Shown: positions 33,326 through 45,980 of the stretch, one piece after another
Layout: every line of letters starts with the position of its first letter
Numbering within the stretch: position 1 is the stretch's first letter
Source: Basidiobolus meristosporus CBS 931.73
Taxonomy: Eukaryota > Basidiobolomycota > Basidiobolomycetes > Basidiobolales > Basidiobolaceae
Reading direction: 5' to 3'
DNA length: 64,000 nt
Assembly (NCBI GenBank): GCA_002104905.1
Contig: MCFE01000273.1
Span: forward strand, 1-64,000
Program-made: the position numbers and the translations under genes
The notes under the pieces: model-generated
What the model saw: the letters and a program-made list of their open reading frames with translations, nothing else
What the model was told of the DNA's origin: nothing
The model's database searches: none

Positions 33326-36300
33326 ATGACTTCTACCAGCAAACAAAGCAATACCAACATCTTCCCTGTAAAGGAGAGGTTTGATGGGAAGAACTACAGA
33401 CTTTGGAGAATCAAGATGCAGATCCACCTTGAGGAAAGAAAGCTTTGGAACATAGTAACAGGAAAGGAAGTTGAGCCCAAAGGAACAGCAGAAGATGTGG
33501 AGAAATTTCAAGAGAAGGAGAGAAAGGCCTTCAATGCAATATGCATCAATGTGCAAGACTCCTTCATTGGACAAATCCATGCCTCAAATACTGCCAAAGC
33601 AGCATGGGAATCCTTAGAGAAGATCTTTAGAGCAAAGTCAGTATCAAGCAAGCTTTATTTGAAACAAAAGTTCTTCAACATGAGGAAGAAGCCAGATGAT
33701 GACATGCTACAACTCATTACCAGAATGGAGACACTTGCAGAAGAACTTTACAGTATTAATGCTGGTGTAGATGATGAAGAAAAGATACTCTGTCTGCTTT
33801 GCAGCCTACCAGACGAGTATGAGCCACTCATACCTTCTTTTGAAAGCAGAGAAGACAACTTGACTTTAGACTATGTCAAAGGAAGACTTCTCCATGAAGA
33901 ACTCAGACGTAATGATCAAGCAGAGAAAATTGAAGATAATGCTTTATTCAGTTCAGAAAGGAATACAGAAAAGAAGGGAAAGCAACAAAACCAAAGAAAA
34001 CCTGGCTGCTGTAACTACTGTAAGAAGCCAGGACACTGGGCAAGAGAATGCAAGAAGAAACAAGCAGACAAAAAACAGAAACTAGAGCAGGCAAACCATA
34101 TAACTACTGATGAACAGTTATTTGTCACTGTACAAGAGAGTGCAAGTAACCAAAGTAATGAATGGTATATTGACTCTGGAGCATCACAGCATATTTGTGG
34201 TATAAAGGATTGGTTCAGCAACTTAAAGACTATTCCCGTAAGAAAGGTTTATCTGGGAGATAACTCTGCATTTGAAGCCACCGCTAGTGGGTCTATACAA
34301 CTAAATATGAGTGATAAATCAGGGGCAACAACAGCAAAACTGACTGACGTACTCTATGTACCTGGAATAGCTAAGAACCTACTCTCAGTCAGTAAAGCAA
34401 CTACTCAGGGACTGAAATTTGTTTTTACTAAGCTGAGCTGCTCAATATTGAGTGAAAATGGACAAAAATTAGCTTTGGGAATCAGAGATCACAATATATA
34501 CAAGTTACAATGCAAGATCATTGTACCTGAGTATGTCAACATTGCTGAAACTGATGAAACCAACTGGGAGACGTGGCATAGGAGGCTAGGACACATAGGG
34601 GAACAGAAAATGAGCCAATTGGTGAAAAATCAGCTTGTTTTGGGCCTAAAATACTCAATTCCAATCAAATTGAATGTTTGTAAGGGATGTTCATATGGCA
34701 AACAAGCTTGGCAACGTTTCAAGAGCTCAGAAGGCATTAATACCACCGAAATATTGGCTATTGTACACTCAGACATATGTGGCCCCATGAGAACACTGTC
34801 CTTTGGAGCCAAGAGATACTTTATGACGTTTATTGATGACAAGACAAGATATACATGGGTGTACTTCCTCAAAACAAAGGATGAAGCTTTAGAGACGTTT
34901 AAGCACTTCAAGAACATGGCAGAAACACAAACTGGGTGTAAATTGAAGGTACTACAAAGTGACAATGGAGGAGAATACTGCTCAAAGGAGTTTGCAAAAT
35001 ACTGTTTGTCTACTGGTAAACTTCAACAGACCACAGTTCCTCATACTCCACAGCAAAATGGAGTAGCAGAACGTGCAAATAGAACAATAGTAGAGATGGG
35101 AAGATCTATGCTACATGATAAGGGAATGGACTATAAGTTTTGGGCTGAATCTGTTGCTACCGCTGTATACATCAAGAACAGATGCCCAACAACAGCACTA
35201 CGTGATTCTACACCCTTTGAAGCATATACAGGCAAAAAACCAGATCTCCAGCACCTCAGGATCTTTGGCAGTGATGTTTTTTATCACATCCCTGACAAAA
35301 AACGCTCTAAGTTGGAACCAAAGAGTAGAAAAGGGATCTTTCTTGGGTATTGTGAAGATACTAAAGGGTATAGAGTGTATGATGGCAAAATTCAGAAGCT
35401 GATCAAGAGCAGGGACGTTGTATTTGAGGAGAATTCAGATCAGAAAGCCACAGAAATCATTGGCCAGGTGCCTGATGATGCAATCAACATTAATGAAGAA
35501 GATACGTACCAAATCCAGCCAGAGATGGAAGATACTTCTACCAGTTCCAGATCAGAACAGATTATCCCAGTTAGGAGATCTACCAGAATAAGAAATGCCC
35601 CTGGATCCTGGTGGCAGACATCCAATGATCATGAAGAAGCTTATCTTGCCTTATATGCCAAACCTCAGAATCTGGAACAGGCAATGTAAGGTCCAGATGC
35701 TACTAAGTGGCAACAAGCCATGCAGGAGGAGTACCAATCACTGATCAAGGCAAAAACGTGGGAACTGGTAGATTTACCGAATGGGAGAAAGCCAATAGGA
35801 TGTAGATGGGTCTACAAGATCAAGATAACCTCAAATGGTGCCGTTGATAAGTACAAGGCTAGATTGGTAGCTAAAGGCTATTCCCAGATCCAGGGACTAG
35901 ACTTTAAGGAAACATTTGCTCCGGTTGCCAAGTTTAACTCTATTAGGACAGTTCTAGCCCTGGCAGCTGCACACAGTCTAGATCTACACCAAATGGACGT
36001 CAAAACAGCCTTTCTAAATGGGGACTTGCAAGAAACTATATATATGGAGCAACCAGAAGGTTTTACCGATCCAAAAAGCCCCCATAAGGTGTGCAAACTT
36101 AGAAAATTGTTGTATGGGCTTAAGCAGGCACCCAGAGCATGGTATAACAAGATTGACACATATCTAGAGGAAATTGGGTTCTCTTGTAGCACTGCAGATC
36201 ACAGTATATATGTGAAACAGCTCAAAAAGGGTGTGATCATCCTAGTTCTTTATGGGGACGACCTAATTATAGCTACAAGTGATCAAGAGGCACTTAAACA

Positions 36301-37243
36301 GACAAAATCAGATCTCTACAGCAAGTTTGAGATGAAAGATCTTGGAAAATTGAGCTATTTTCTTTGAATTGAGGTCAAATTTGACATACCTACGCAGAAA
36401 ATTGTGCTAAATCAGTCTAAGTACATCAGGGACATTCTTAGACGCTTCAAAATGGAAAATTGCAAGCCTGCAGCAACCCCTATGGATAATAACCTGAAAT
36501 TAAGCAAATCTCAGCCAGTTATATATGAAAATGGCTCAAATATGGACCATAACTTTCCCTATCACTCAATGGTTGGTAGCCTAATGTACTTGATGGTGTC
36601 TACACGTCCAGATATTGCAGTAGCAGTTGGAATAGTCAGTCAATTCATGCAGAATTATGGATCAGATCAAATTGCAGCAGTTAAGCGGATTTTCAGATAT
36701 CTACAAGGTACCATAATTATGGTACTGGAATACTCTGGAGCAGCTAATAGGAAAAAATCTGATGGTTATAGTGATTCAGATTGGGATAGGGATCTGATAG
36801 ACAGATGCTCTACCACAGGCTATGTATTTCTTTATGCTGGTGCAGCTATTACTTGGAATTGCAAGAAACAACCAACTATGGCACTATCTACAACTGAAGC
36901 CGAATATATGGCTGCATGTCAAGCAACTAAGGAGGCTATATGGCTACAAAAATTATTCAAAGACTTAGGTTTTAATTCAGGTGAACCAACATGTATTTAC
37001 AAGGATAATCAAAGTTGTATTTCATTAGCTAGAAATCCTACTAATCATGCCAGAACTAAGCACATTGATATACAGCATCACTTTGTGAGGGAAGCTGTAG
37101 AAAATAACTCAGTGGAGCTGGTTTACTGCCCAACTGACAAAATGGTGGCAGACATATTGACAAAACCACTAGCTAGGCCACAGTTTGAGATCCTTAGAGA
37201 GAAATTGGGATTAAGATATTTTTTAGTTGAGGGGGAGTGTTGA
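33326..37243 (+). pseudogene. gag-pol: copia-A gag-pol polyprotein of C1, two in-frame stops
   Basis: One frame throughout. Gag starts MTSTSKQSN; the UBN2-like region FDGKNYRLWRIKM lies near residues 16-30. Zinc knuckle CNYCKKPGHWAREC, protease WYIDSGASQHI, GAG-pre-integrase WHRRLGHIGEQ, integrase HSDICGP / QSDNGGEY / NGVAERANRT (all catalytic residues present), RT ([22 protein letters not shown], box LYGDDLII where YVDD is usual) and RNase H (YSDSDWDRDL, STTEAEYMAA, KDNQSCISL, HIDIQHHFVRE). The first stop is TAA at 35687-35689, where sister copies have CAA. The second is TGA at 36365-36367 in the YFLGIE motif, shared by C2 and C3. The frame ends at the polypurine tract. Confidence 0.95.
37228..37237 (+). 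other. Polypurine tract of C1
   Basis: GAGGGGGAG directly before the 3' LTR; the same string precedes the 3' LTR of C3. Confidence 0.65.
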
Positions 37244-37607
37244 AATATTGGACTATTTGGTATCATTCAGGAGCTAAAAATTTACTTAACAATTCTAGGC
37301 TAGTCTTAGTCACTGTAGGACTCATTTACTGCCTTAACTTTGCCACTTTCTCCAGATATATGATCTTATGATTATTCCCCTATAGTCAGAATCAAATTAG
37401 CACTATTACCCAAACATTATGTACTAACCCTGAAACTGTTACAGAATGCTCCTGAATATTGAGAAACCCTCCCTACTTAGTGTTGCAGCTGTATTACTTC
37501 TACAAAGGTATAAATACTGAGCTTCTTTATGAATAAACAACAGTTCAACTATTATCACTATTTCTTGATAAGTTCCTTATATGCAAATCACTTCTTAAAT
37601 TGCAACA
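37238..37607 (+). repeat. 3' LTR of C1
   Basis: Matches 32920-33289, followed by GATTT. Confidence 0.95.
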
Positions 37608-37612
37608 GATTT

Positions 37613-37774
37613 CACAAAAAAGTTTGTCAAATTTCTCAGTATAATAATACATAAGTGGATTTTGATTAGTCCTATGCCAACTCCCTCACTTTCTGATCCT
37701 GGACACTTGACCACCACCTAAGTACTCATACACTGATTGGCTATTGCCTCTTTTTGACACACCTACTTTTGGAT
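37613..37774. other. Unassigned spacer between C1 and C2
   Basis: About 160 bases with no coding signal and no match elsewhere in the window. Together with 32791-32914 it may be the oldest local sequence. Confidence 0.35.
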
Positions 37775-39858
37775 TTGACAATTTGACTTTAGACTATGCC
37801 AAAGGAAGACTTCTCCATCAAGAACTCAGATGTAATGATCAAGCAGATAAAATTGAAGATAATGCTTTATTCAGTTCAGAAAGGCACTTAGAAAAGAAAG
37901 GAAAGCAACAAAACCAAAGAAAACCTGGTTGCTGCAACTATTGTAAAAAGCCAGGACACTGGGCAAGAGAATGCAAGAAGAGAAAAGCCAATTCAAAATA
38001 GAAACTAGAGCAGGCAAGCCATATACCTACTGATGAATAGTTATTTGCAACCGTACAAGAGAGTGCAAGTAACCAAAGTAATGAATGGTATATTGACTGT
38101 GAAGCCTCACAGCGTATTTGTGGTACAAAGAAGTGCTTCAGCAACTTAAAGACTATTCCTGTAAGAAAGGTTTATCTGGGAGATAACTCTGCTCTGGAAG
38201 CTACCGCAAGTGGGTCTATACAATTAAATATGAGCAAAAGCTCAGGGGCACCAACAGCCAGACTCACTGATGTACTCTATGTACCTGGAATGGTTATGAA
38301 CCTACTCTCAGTCAGTAAAGCAACTGCTCAGGGACTGAAATTTGTTGTTACTAAGATGAGCTGCTCAATATCAAGTGAGAATGGACAAAAATTAGCTGTG
38401 GGAATCAGAGATCACAATATATACAAGTTACAATGCAAGATTATTGTACCTGAGTATGTCAACATTGCTGAAACTGATGAAACCAACTGGGAGGCATGGC
38501 ATAGGAGGATAGGACACATTGGGGAACAGAAAATGAGCCAATTGGTGAAAAATCAGCTTGTTTTGGGCCTAAAATACTCAATTCCGATCAAATTGAATGT
38601 TTGTAAGGGATGTTCATATGGCAAACAAGCTAGACAATGTTTCAAGAGCTCAGAAGGCATCAATACCACCAAAATATTGGCTATTGTACACTCAGACATA
38701 AGTGGCCCCATGAGAACACCATCCTTTGGAGCCAAGAGATACTTTATGACATTTATTGATGACAAAACAAGATAGACATGGGTGTACTTCCTCAAAACAA
38801 AGTATGAAGCTTTAGAGACATTTTGCACTTCAAGAGCGTGGCAGAAACACAAACTGGGTGTGAATTGAAGGTACTACAAAGTGACAATGGAGGAGAATAC
38901 TGTTCAAAAGAGTTTGCAAAATACTGCTTGTATACTGGTATACTTTGGCAGGCCAAAGTTCCTCATACTTCACAGCAAAATGGAGTAGTAGAACATGCAA
39001 ATGGAACAATAGTAGAGATGGGAAGATCTATGCAACATGATAAGGGAATGGACTACAGGTTTTGGGCTGAATCTGTTGCTACTACAGTATACATCAAGAA
39101 CAGATGCCCAAAAACAGCACTATGTGATTCTAAACCCTTTGAAGCATATACAGGCCAAAAACCAGATCTCCAGCCCCTAAAGATCTTTGGCAGTGATGTT
39201 TTTTATCATATCCCGGACAAAAAACGCACAAAGTTGGAACCAAAGAGTAGGAAAGGGATCTTTGTTGGGTATTCCAAAGATACTAAAGGGTATAGAGTGT
39301 ATGATGGCAAAATTCAGGAGTGATCAAGAGCAGGGACATTGTAAGGGACATTGTATTTGAGGAGAATTCAGATCACAAAGCCACTGAACTCATTGGCCAG
39401 GTGCCTGATGATGCAATCAACATTAATGAAGAAGATATGTACTCAATCCAGTCAGATATGGAAGATACTTCTACCAGTTCCAGATCAGAACACATTATCC
39501 CAGTTAGGAGATCTACCAGAATAGAAAATGCCCCTGGATCCTGGTGGCAGACATCCAATGATCATGAAGAAGCTTATCTTGCCTTATGTGCCAAGCCTCA
39601 GAATCTGGAACAGGCAATGCAAAGTCCAGATGCTACTATGTGGCAACAAGCCATTTCAGGAGGAGTACCAATCACTGATCAAGGCAAAAACGTGTGAACT
39701 GGTAGATTTACCAAATGGGAAAAAGCCAATAGGATGTAGGTGGGTCTACATGTTCAAGATAACCTCAAATGGTGCTGTTGATAAGTGCAAGGTTAGATTG
39801 GTGGCTAAAGGCTATTCCCAAATTCAAGGACTAGACTTTAAGGAAACATTTGCTCTGG
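37775..39858 (+). pseudogene. copia-A C2: gag end to RT start, 5' truncated
   Basis: Begins at the gag codons NLTLDYAKGRL, without LTR and first 180 residues. Zinc knuckle CNYCKKPGHWAREC, a damaged protease (YIDCEASQR for YIDSGASQH), GAG-pre-integrase WHRRIGHIGEQ, and integrase with HSDISGP and QSDNGGEY. Stops or shifts occur near 38001, 38100, 38775, 38823, 39322 and 39697. The RT start is cut at FKETFAL by a solo LTR. Much older than C1. Confidence 0.85.
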
Positions 39859-40919
39859 TGTAGTGGTGTATAGGTCCAAGGGAGAGATACGTCCAACACT
39901 TCTCAAGTGTTTTGTGTGTGGGGTGTTCACTGGATGCAATAACCTCTGGCAAAAGCTTGCTAGGAATACTTGGGTTCTGTCTCTAATCCAATGTGAAGGG
40001 TAATAAAGCCACAAGCTTGTCAAGGGAAAACTATTGAGCTACAATCCCCAACTTAGTTGGCATCTTAACAAAAGTATGCGCTGGGTTCAGCACCCTTTAA
40101 GATGACAATGTACTAAAGCTTCCAAAGTCAAAACAACCGTAAACTCCACCAGCAGGGACTTGATAAGAATGCAGCTGTGATCAATAGTTACAAAGACAGA
40201 AAAGTATCATTGCCTGTACAAGAACAAACTTGGGAAAGAATCAAATATAATAAAAGATATCTACTCTGAGTATTCCTCACAAGTAGTGCCTCCAAGGTCA
40301 GTTGGCTGTCAGCGTGGTTTCCTAGGAGTGTCCTGTGGTTGGAAGTTCAGGTAGCAGCAGGTAGCAGTGATCACACTAATCAACAAGTTGATGTATTGAT
40401 ACAAGGGATGATGATTTATTGCTGAGGGTAGCCTCCCTGGTATATTTTTCTTACTAGCTAAGTGATTACTAATCATGGTGTTCCAGAAGGTTCCTGATGT
40501 CAATAGAAGTCTTAATGACATCAGAATGACCTAAGAATGTTCTAAGTAGGTGCTGGAAGGTTCTAAGAGGCACGGCACATTCAACCAATCAGTAATCAGT
40601 ATTCTCTAATCTGTGTAACATAGGCATACCACATATGGCATGGAAATGGTAGGGATGGTGACATGGGTTGATCATGTGTCACAGGTACTGGCGCAGGTAC
40701 TTGCCTAATATATAAGCACTTATAGCTAGTAATCTTACATAAAGTGAGGGGTATCTTGTGTAATAAGGTAAGCAGGTGTGGCAGTCAACCAGCTTATAGA
40801 TAGCACTGATTGGGTAAGACAAATGGGATAAAACTAAAATAAGTGTAGTGAGATATAGGGAAGTAGAAAATAAGGGAATGAGCACATCTGTCAGTGGGTG
40901 TCACTGTCACCCCACTACA
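39859..40919 (-). repeat. Solo LTR of an unrelated LTR family, 1,061 bp
   Basis: Ends are inverted (TGTAGTGG and CCACTACA) and CTGG flanks both sides (39855-39858 and 40920-40923). The uninterrupted target is seen in C3 near 52320. No coding sequence. Orientation is uncertain; I prefer minus because a TATATA-like stretch reads that way. Confidence 0.75.
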
Positions 40920-40923
40920 CTGG

Positions 40924-42235
40924 TTGCCAAGCTTAAATCCATCAGGACAGTTCTAGTGCTGGCAGCTGTACACAGTATAGATCTACACCAAATGGACGTC
41001 AAAACAGCCTTTCTAAATGGGGATTTGAAATAAACTAAATATATGGAGCAACCAGAAGGTTTTTCCAATCCAAAAGACCCTAATAAGGTGTGCAAACCTA
41101 GAAAATTGTTGTATGGGCTTAAGCAGGCACCTAGAGCATGGTATAACAGGATTGACACATATCTAGAGGAAATTGGGCTCTCTTGTAGCACTGCAGATCA
41201 CAGTTTATATGTGAAACAGCTCAAAAAGGGTGTGATCATCCTAGTTCTTTATGTGGCCAACCTAATTATAGCAGCAAGAGACCACGAGGCACTTAAACAG
41301 ACAAAATCAGATCTTTTCAGAAAGTTTCAAATGAAAGATCTTTGAAAATTGAACTATTTTCTTTGAATTGAGGTCAAATTTGACATACCTACACAGAAAA
41401 TTATGCTGAGTCAGTCTAAGTACAACAGGGACATGCTTAGATGCTTCAAAATGAAAAATTACAAACCTGCAGCTACCCCAATGGACAATAACCTGAAATT
41501 AAGCAAATCTCAGCCAGTTATAGATGAAAATGGCTCAAATATGGACCAAAACATTCCCTATCAATCAATGGTTGGTAGCCTAGTGTACTAGATGGTGTCT
41601 ACATGTCCCGATATTGTGGTGGCAGTTGAAATAGTCAGTCAATTCATGCATAATTATAGATCAAATCAAATGGCAGCAGTTAAGCAGATTTTCAGATTTC
41701 TACAAGGTACCATAAATATGGTACTGGAATACTCTGGAGCAGCTAATAGGCAAATGTTTGATGGTTATAGTGATTTAGATTGGGGTAGGGATCTGATAGA
41801 CAGATGCTCTACCACATGCTATGTATTTCTTTATGCTGGTGCAGCTATTACTTGGAATTGCAAGAAACAACCAACTGTGGCCCTATCTACAACTGAAGCA
41901 GAATATATGGCTGCATGTCAAGCAACTAAGGAGGCTATATTGCTACAAAAACTATTCAAAGACTTAGGTTTTAATTCAGATGAACCAACATGTATTTACA
42001 AGCATAATCAATGTTGTATTTGATTAGCTAGAAATCCTACTAATCATGCCAGAATTAAGCACATTGATATACAGCATCACTTTGTGAGGGAAGCTGTAGA
42101 AAATAACTTAGTAGAGTTAGTGTACTGCCCAACTAACAAAATGGTGGCAGATATATTGACAAAACCACTAGCTGGGCCACAATTTGAGAATCTCAGGGAG
42201 GAATTAGGATTAAGAATTATTTAGTTGAGAGGGAG
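40924..42235 (+). pseudogene. copia-A C2: RT and RNase H
   Basis: Continues the frame after the solo LTR ([35 protein letters not shown]). The RT box reads LYVANLII, so both catalytic Asp residues are lost. The family TGA in the YFLGIE motif is at 41364-41366. RNase H is recognisable (YSDLDWGRDL, STTEAEYMAA, HNQCCI). Extra stops are near 41031, 41344, 41589 and 42021. Confidence 0.85.
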
Positions 42236-42541
42236 TGTTGAAATATTGGACCATTTGGTATCATTCTGCAGCTAAAAATTTACTTAACAATTCTGGACTA
42301 GTCTTGGTCACTGTGGGACTAGCTTACAGCTCTAACTTTGCCACTTTCTTCAGATCCATGATCTTATGATTATTCCCCTTTATTCAGGATCAAATTAGTA
42401 CTAATACTAACTATCATGTACTAACCCTAAAACTTTTACAGAATGCTCCTGAATATTGAGAAACCTTCCTTACTTAGTGTTACAGCTGTATTACTTCTAC
42501 AAAGGTATAAACACTGAGCTTCTTTACTAATAAACAACAGC
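42236..42541 (+). repeat. 3' LTR of C2, truncated at its end
   Basis: TGTTGAAATATTGGACC and so on, stopping at AACAACAG after about 306 of 370 bases, where CACTA accessory sequence begins. Confidence 0.85.
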
Positions 42542-43685
42542 TCCTTGACTGGGTGCTTCTTGGGTGGTACTATACTTTTTCTTTGAAAAATGTTGTGCTG
42601 GTGCATCTGTGTCTGCCTGCTTGTCCCTAATTGGCACTCTTCCAGCTACCTGACATCTCTTCAAGGCTTGTCTGGAGATTTTGGCCCTGCTTGTAATGGG
42701 CTCTTGAGAAAGCTGCTGGTTTTTAGTCATGGCACCCTTGTTCTTCTGCCATTGATAGTTTCTGCTATTCTTAAGATACTTTCTTAGCATACCAATACTG
42801 GCCCAATATCTGTTTGCCCATTTGAATCCAGAATAAAGCTCATGGAACAAGTCAAGCGCATGCTGCTTGGCCTTGAGTTCCTGATGGTCCCATGGTATGC
42901 CAGCCTTAAGGTGATGTTGTGCTAGACTTCTGATGGCCTCTTGTATTTTGGCCCACTCTTCATTATTGCACCCAACAGCTTCACAGATCTTCAATGTCTT
43001 TTGATTTTTAGGCTTTGGTATAAACACCACATTGTCTCCCTCCCATACTGTGATAGGTTTTTCTGTGGGCTTTATATGTGGTCACTGTTGTTTTGCTTCA
43101 AAGACTGTACGGTGTTTCTCTGCTGTTACATCAAGAAATGACTCATTTCTTGTCTGTGACATTGAGCAACTTGAGTTCCATCTTTGCAGCAAAGATACAG
43201 CTTTCTCTACCTGTGATATTGATTGCTATACACCTATTATCTGCTCATCCTGTTGCTGGACTATTTCCTCACTTCTCTGGTCCATTGCATCCATTGTATT
43301 AGCCACTGCACCTAAATGCTTTATTAATGCTTTGGTATGAGCTGACAACATACTTGCTAATATGGGTGGTGGTGATGTTAACATGGCCACTTGCTGATCT
43401 TTAACTGAGGGTACTGTGTTTGCTACATTCTCATCTGCCTGAGCATAACAATCAGCTTGTGGCTCTGCAGAGGTTCTGAAATGTCTACTTGACTGAGAGC
43501 CTGAGGAGTATGCATTATTACCTTCAATGAGCACACTATCCACAGGTACTTTTTTGTATGTAGCCCGGCTTGTTGCACTGAATGTCAAGGCAAGCTGTTA
43601 TCCAACCATTCTTCTTTTGCCATCAGCAGTGGGGTTTGGTTGAGAACCAGACAACTTTGCTTTATTTTTTGGTGGCCTATATATG
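42542..43685 (-). pseudogene. CACTA accessory gene (copy 4)
   Basis: Best-preserved central piece of this family. The minus frame 42527-43030 gives 167 residues (PKNQKTLKICEAVGCNNEEW, AIRSLAQHHLKAGIPWDHQELKAKQHALDLFHELY, QALKRCQVAGRVP); the frame 43226-43588 gives the N-terminal third with a heptad-like QRSEEIVQQQDEQIIGV. The start codon is lost (the ATGCTGCCA of other copies reads AGGCCACCA). The 3' end is removed by C2. It faces away from the transposase at 44450. Function unknown. Confidence 0.55.
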
Positions 43686-43746
43686 GAAGTGAGTCAAACC
43701 AAAGGGGAAATAGTGTTACATATACATGTGTGTGTGGTGCCACAAC

Positions 43747-44275
43747 TGTCATGATCACATGACAACCATGAACACCCATGCCAAGCTTCAGCTTCCTAGC
43801 TCAATTTCTAAGAAATTCCTTCTGGAACCTTCTACCACCTTCCAGAAAGTTCCTGACCATTCCAAACCATTGTTACACAATGGAACATTCCATGGAAGCT
43901 TTCCATCGTATTTTTCATAGTCCAGTACCATATATGGAAATACCAGGTCACATGACTTAGTTACATGATCAGGTGACCCAATCCATCTCCCCATCCTGTC
44001 TCAGTGCCGTGTCATCTATGTCATTATCCCCAGCACCATTGCTGTGCCTCACCCCACAACCCCATTAGTATTAGCTAATATCTCTCAGCATCAGTATAGC
44101 CAAAAAGTATATATAGTCCTATCCCCCCTTAAGTATTCCTCAGTCTGATAAACACAGGTCTTGAATAAACAGCCTTGCCTTGGAAATCTGCCTTGCCTTG
44201 TTGATCCACACCTAAGTCCTTTCCTGGTCCTGCCTTGCTTAGCTCTACTCTCCTGCCTTGTGTCTATTCATAACA
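43747..44275 (+). repeat. Solo LTR, family S, copy 1
   Basis: 529 bp, TGTCATGATCACATGA to TCATAACA, with duplication ACAAC at 43742-43746 and 44276-44280. The empty site is GTGCCACAACTTTATTT in the copy near 59228. TATATA and AATAAAC motifs lie in the last third. No coding. Confidence 0.9.
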
Positions 44276-44280
44276 ACAAC

Positions 44281-44449
44281 TTTATTTATAATGCTTACTA
44301 TGGCAGGTCATCATTGAATCTTACATTCATGTAGGTGCAATGTCTCAAATACAAGACTGTCTTAAATTCACATGAGTATTGACCAAAAAGTGATATAATA
44401 GCATTATGTTGTTGAAGGTGAAACTGTTTGCCTTATAGACAAGACTTCC
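44281..44449. promoter_or_regulatory. Divergent CACTA intergenic region (third copy)
   Basis: Uninterrupted version of the region that holds H1 in the first copy (TTATGTTGTTGAAGGTG). It gives the Harbinger empty site and shows the accessory and transposase genes side by side. Confidence 0.5.
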
Positions 44450-44636
44450 TTGACTCAATGCCGTAAGAGAAGAGAAAAGTACCATGTGGCTATTGTGGCA
44501 AGTCTCTCAGCCATGAAGCACACAGAGAGCATAGGAAGTATTACAAGGATCATGGCCAGTGTTTTGCCACCCAAGTCATATTTGACCAATCATTGGTCAT
44601 TACTGTACCAACATTATCTTGCTGGCCAGTTGATAC
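44450..44636 (+). pseudogene. CACTA transposase, N-terminal part
   Basis: Frame from ATG 44450: MTQCRKRREKYHVAIVASLSAMKHTESIGSITRIMAS, matching the minus-strand copy at 17755-17980. It is cut at GTTGATAC by copia-A C3 and resumes at 54012 (CTTCTATATTGGCACC). Confidence 0.6.
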
Positions 44637-45006
44637 TGTTGAAATATTGGACTATTTGGTATCATTCAGCAGCTAAAAATTTACTTAACAATTCTAGACT
44701 AGTCTTGGTCACTGTAGGACTCATTTACTGCCTTAATTTTGCCACTTTCTCCAGATATATGATCTTATGATTATTCCCCTATAGTCAGGATCAAATTAGC
44801 ACTATTACCCAAACATTATGTACTAACCCTGAAACTGTTACACAATGCTCCTGAATATTGAGAAACCCTCCCTACTTAGTGTTGCAGCTGTATTATTTCT
44901 ACAAAGGTATAAATACTGAGCTTCTTTATGAGTAAACAACAGTTCAACTATTATCACTATTTCTTGATAAGTTCCTTAGATCCAAATCACTTCTTAAATT
45001 GCAACA
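44637..45006 (+). repeat. 5' LTR of C3
   Basis: 370 bp, nearly the same as the C1 5' LTR. Confidence 0.95.
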
Positions 45007-45019
45007 GGTTATGAGCCCC
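45007..45019 (+). other. Primer binding site of C3
   Basis: GGTTATGAGCCCC, identical to C1. Confidence 0.8.
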
Positions 45020-45042
45020 AATTGCCTTAATCTATTCTAAAG

Positions 45043-45620
45043 ATGACTTCTACCAGCAAACAAAGCAATACCAACATCTTCCCTGTAAAGGAGAGGTTTG
45101 ATGGGAAGTACTACAGACTTTGGAGAATCAAGATGCAGATTGACCTTGAGGAAAGAAAGCTTTGGAACATAGTAACAGGAAAGGAAGTTGAGCCCAAAGG
45201 AACAGCAGAAGATGTGGAGAAATTTCAAGAGAAGGAGAGAAAGGCCTTCAATGCAATATGCATCAATGTGCAAGACTCCTTCATTGGACAAATCCATGCC
45301 TCAAATACTGCCAAAGCAGCATGGGAATCCTTAGAGAAGATCTTTAGAGCAAAGTCAGTATCAAGCAAGCTTTATTTGAAACAAAAGTTCTTCAACATGA
45401 GGAAGAAGCCAGATGATGACATGCTACAACTCATTACCAGAATGGAGACACTTGCAGAAGAACTTTACAGTATTAATGCTGGTGTAGATGATGAAGAAAA
45501 GATACTCTGTCTGCTTTGCAGCCTACCAGACAAGTATGAGCCACTCATACTTTCTTTTGAAAGCAGAGAAGACAACTTGACTTTAGACTATGTCAAAGGA
45601 TGACTTCTCCATGAAGAACC
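45043..45620 (+). pseudogene. gag: C3 gag, 5' part
   Basis: 186 residues nearly identical to C1 gag (few changes, such as KYYRLWRIKMQID). The frame ends at a TGA (45601-45603) where C1 has AGA, shortly before the copia-B insertion at 45621. The gene continues at 50302. Confidence 0.9.
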
Positions 45621-45969
45621 TGTTGTAAGAGTCTTGGAGATATTGGAAGTGAGTTGGAGAACAAGTAGATTATGTGGTTTTCACTCAATGATTTATTGAA
45701 TGTAAAAGTAGTATTTATACTTTTACCTGGTCTTGGCATTACCAACACATAGAATAGGTTAAGGAAGGTCCCAAGAACATGTGTGCAAAGTTTGGGGCTG
45801 TTTGGACAACTTTGAGAATTATCATGTTCTGGGTACCTGGTATTTTGGTGAAAATATTCTAAGTAAATCCCAACAAGGAATTTGGTCAGTATTCTCTAGG
45901 ATTTGAAGGTAATGATCTAAGTGACTAAGTTGGGTGAATATTTAGGTGGAAATACAAATTTTTACTGCA
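45621..45969 (-). repeat. 3' LTR of C4 (left in window)
   Basis: 349 bp; in element orientation it starts TGCAGTAAAAATT and follows a GTGGGAG purine run. Confidence 0.9.
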
Positions 45970-45980
45970 CTCCCACTCAG

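Larger units (their letters stand above)
32920..37607 (+). mobile_element. Ty1/copia-A element C1, nearly intact
   Basis: 4,688 bp with 370-bp LTRs. The target duplication GATTT (32915-32919 and 37608-37612) is perfect. Primer site, one long gag-pol frame and polypurine tract are all present. The LTRs differ at about seven positions by eye. Only two in-frame stops break the polyprotein. Confidence 0.95.

Noticed and set aside
40679-40885. ORFs inside the 1,061-bp solo LTR
   Set aside because: Short, no motif, both strands equally open; LTR context explains them.
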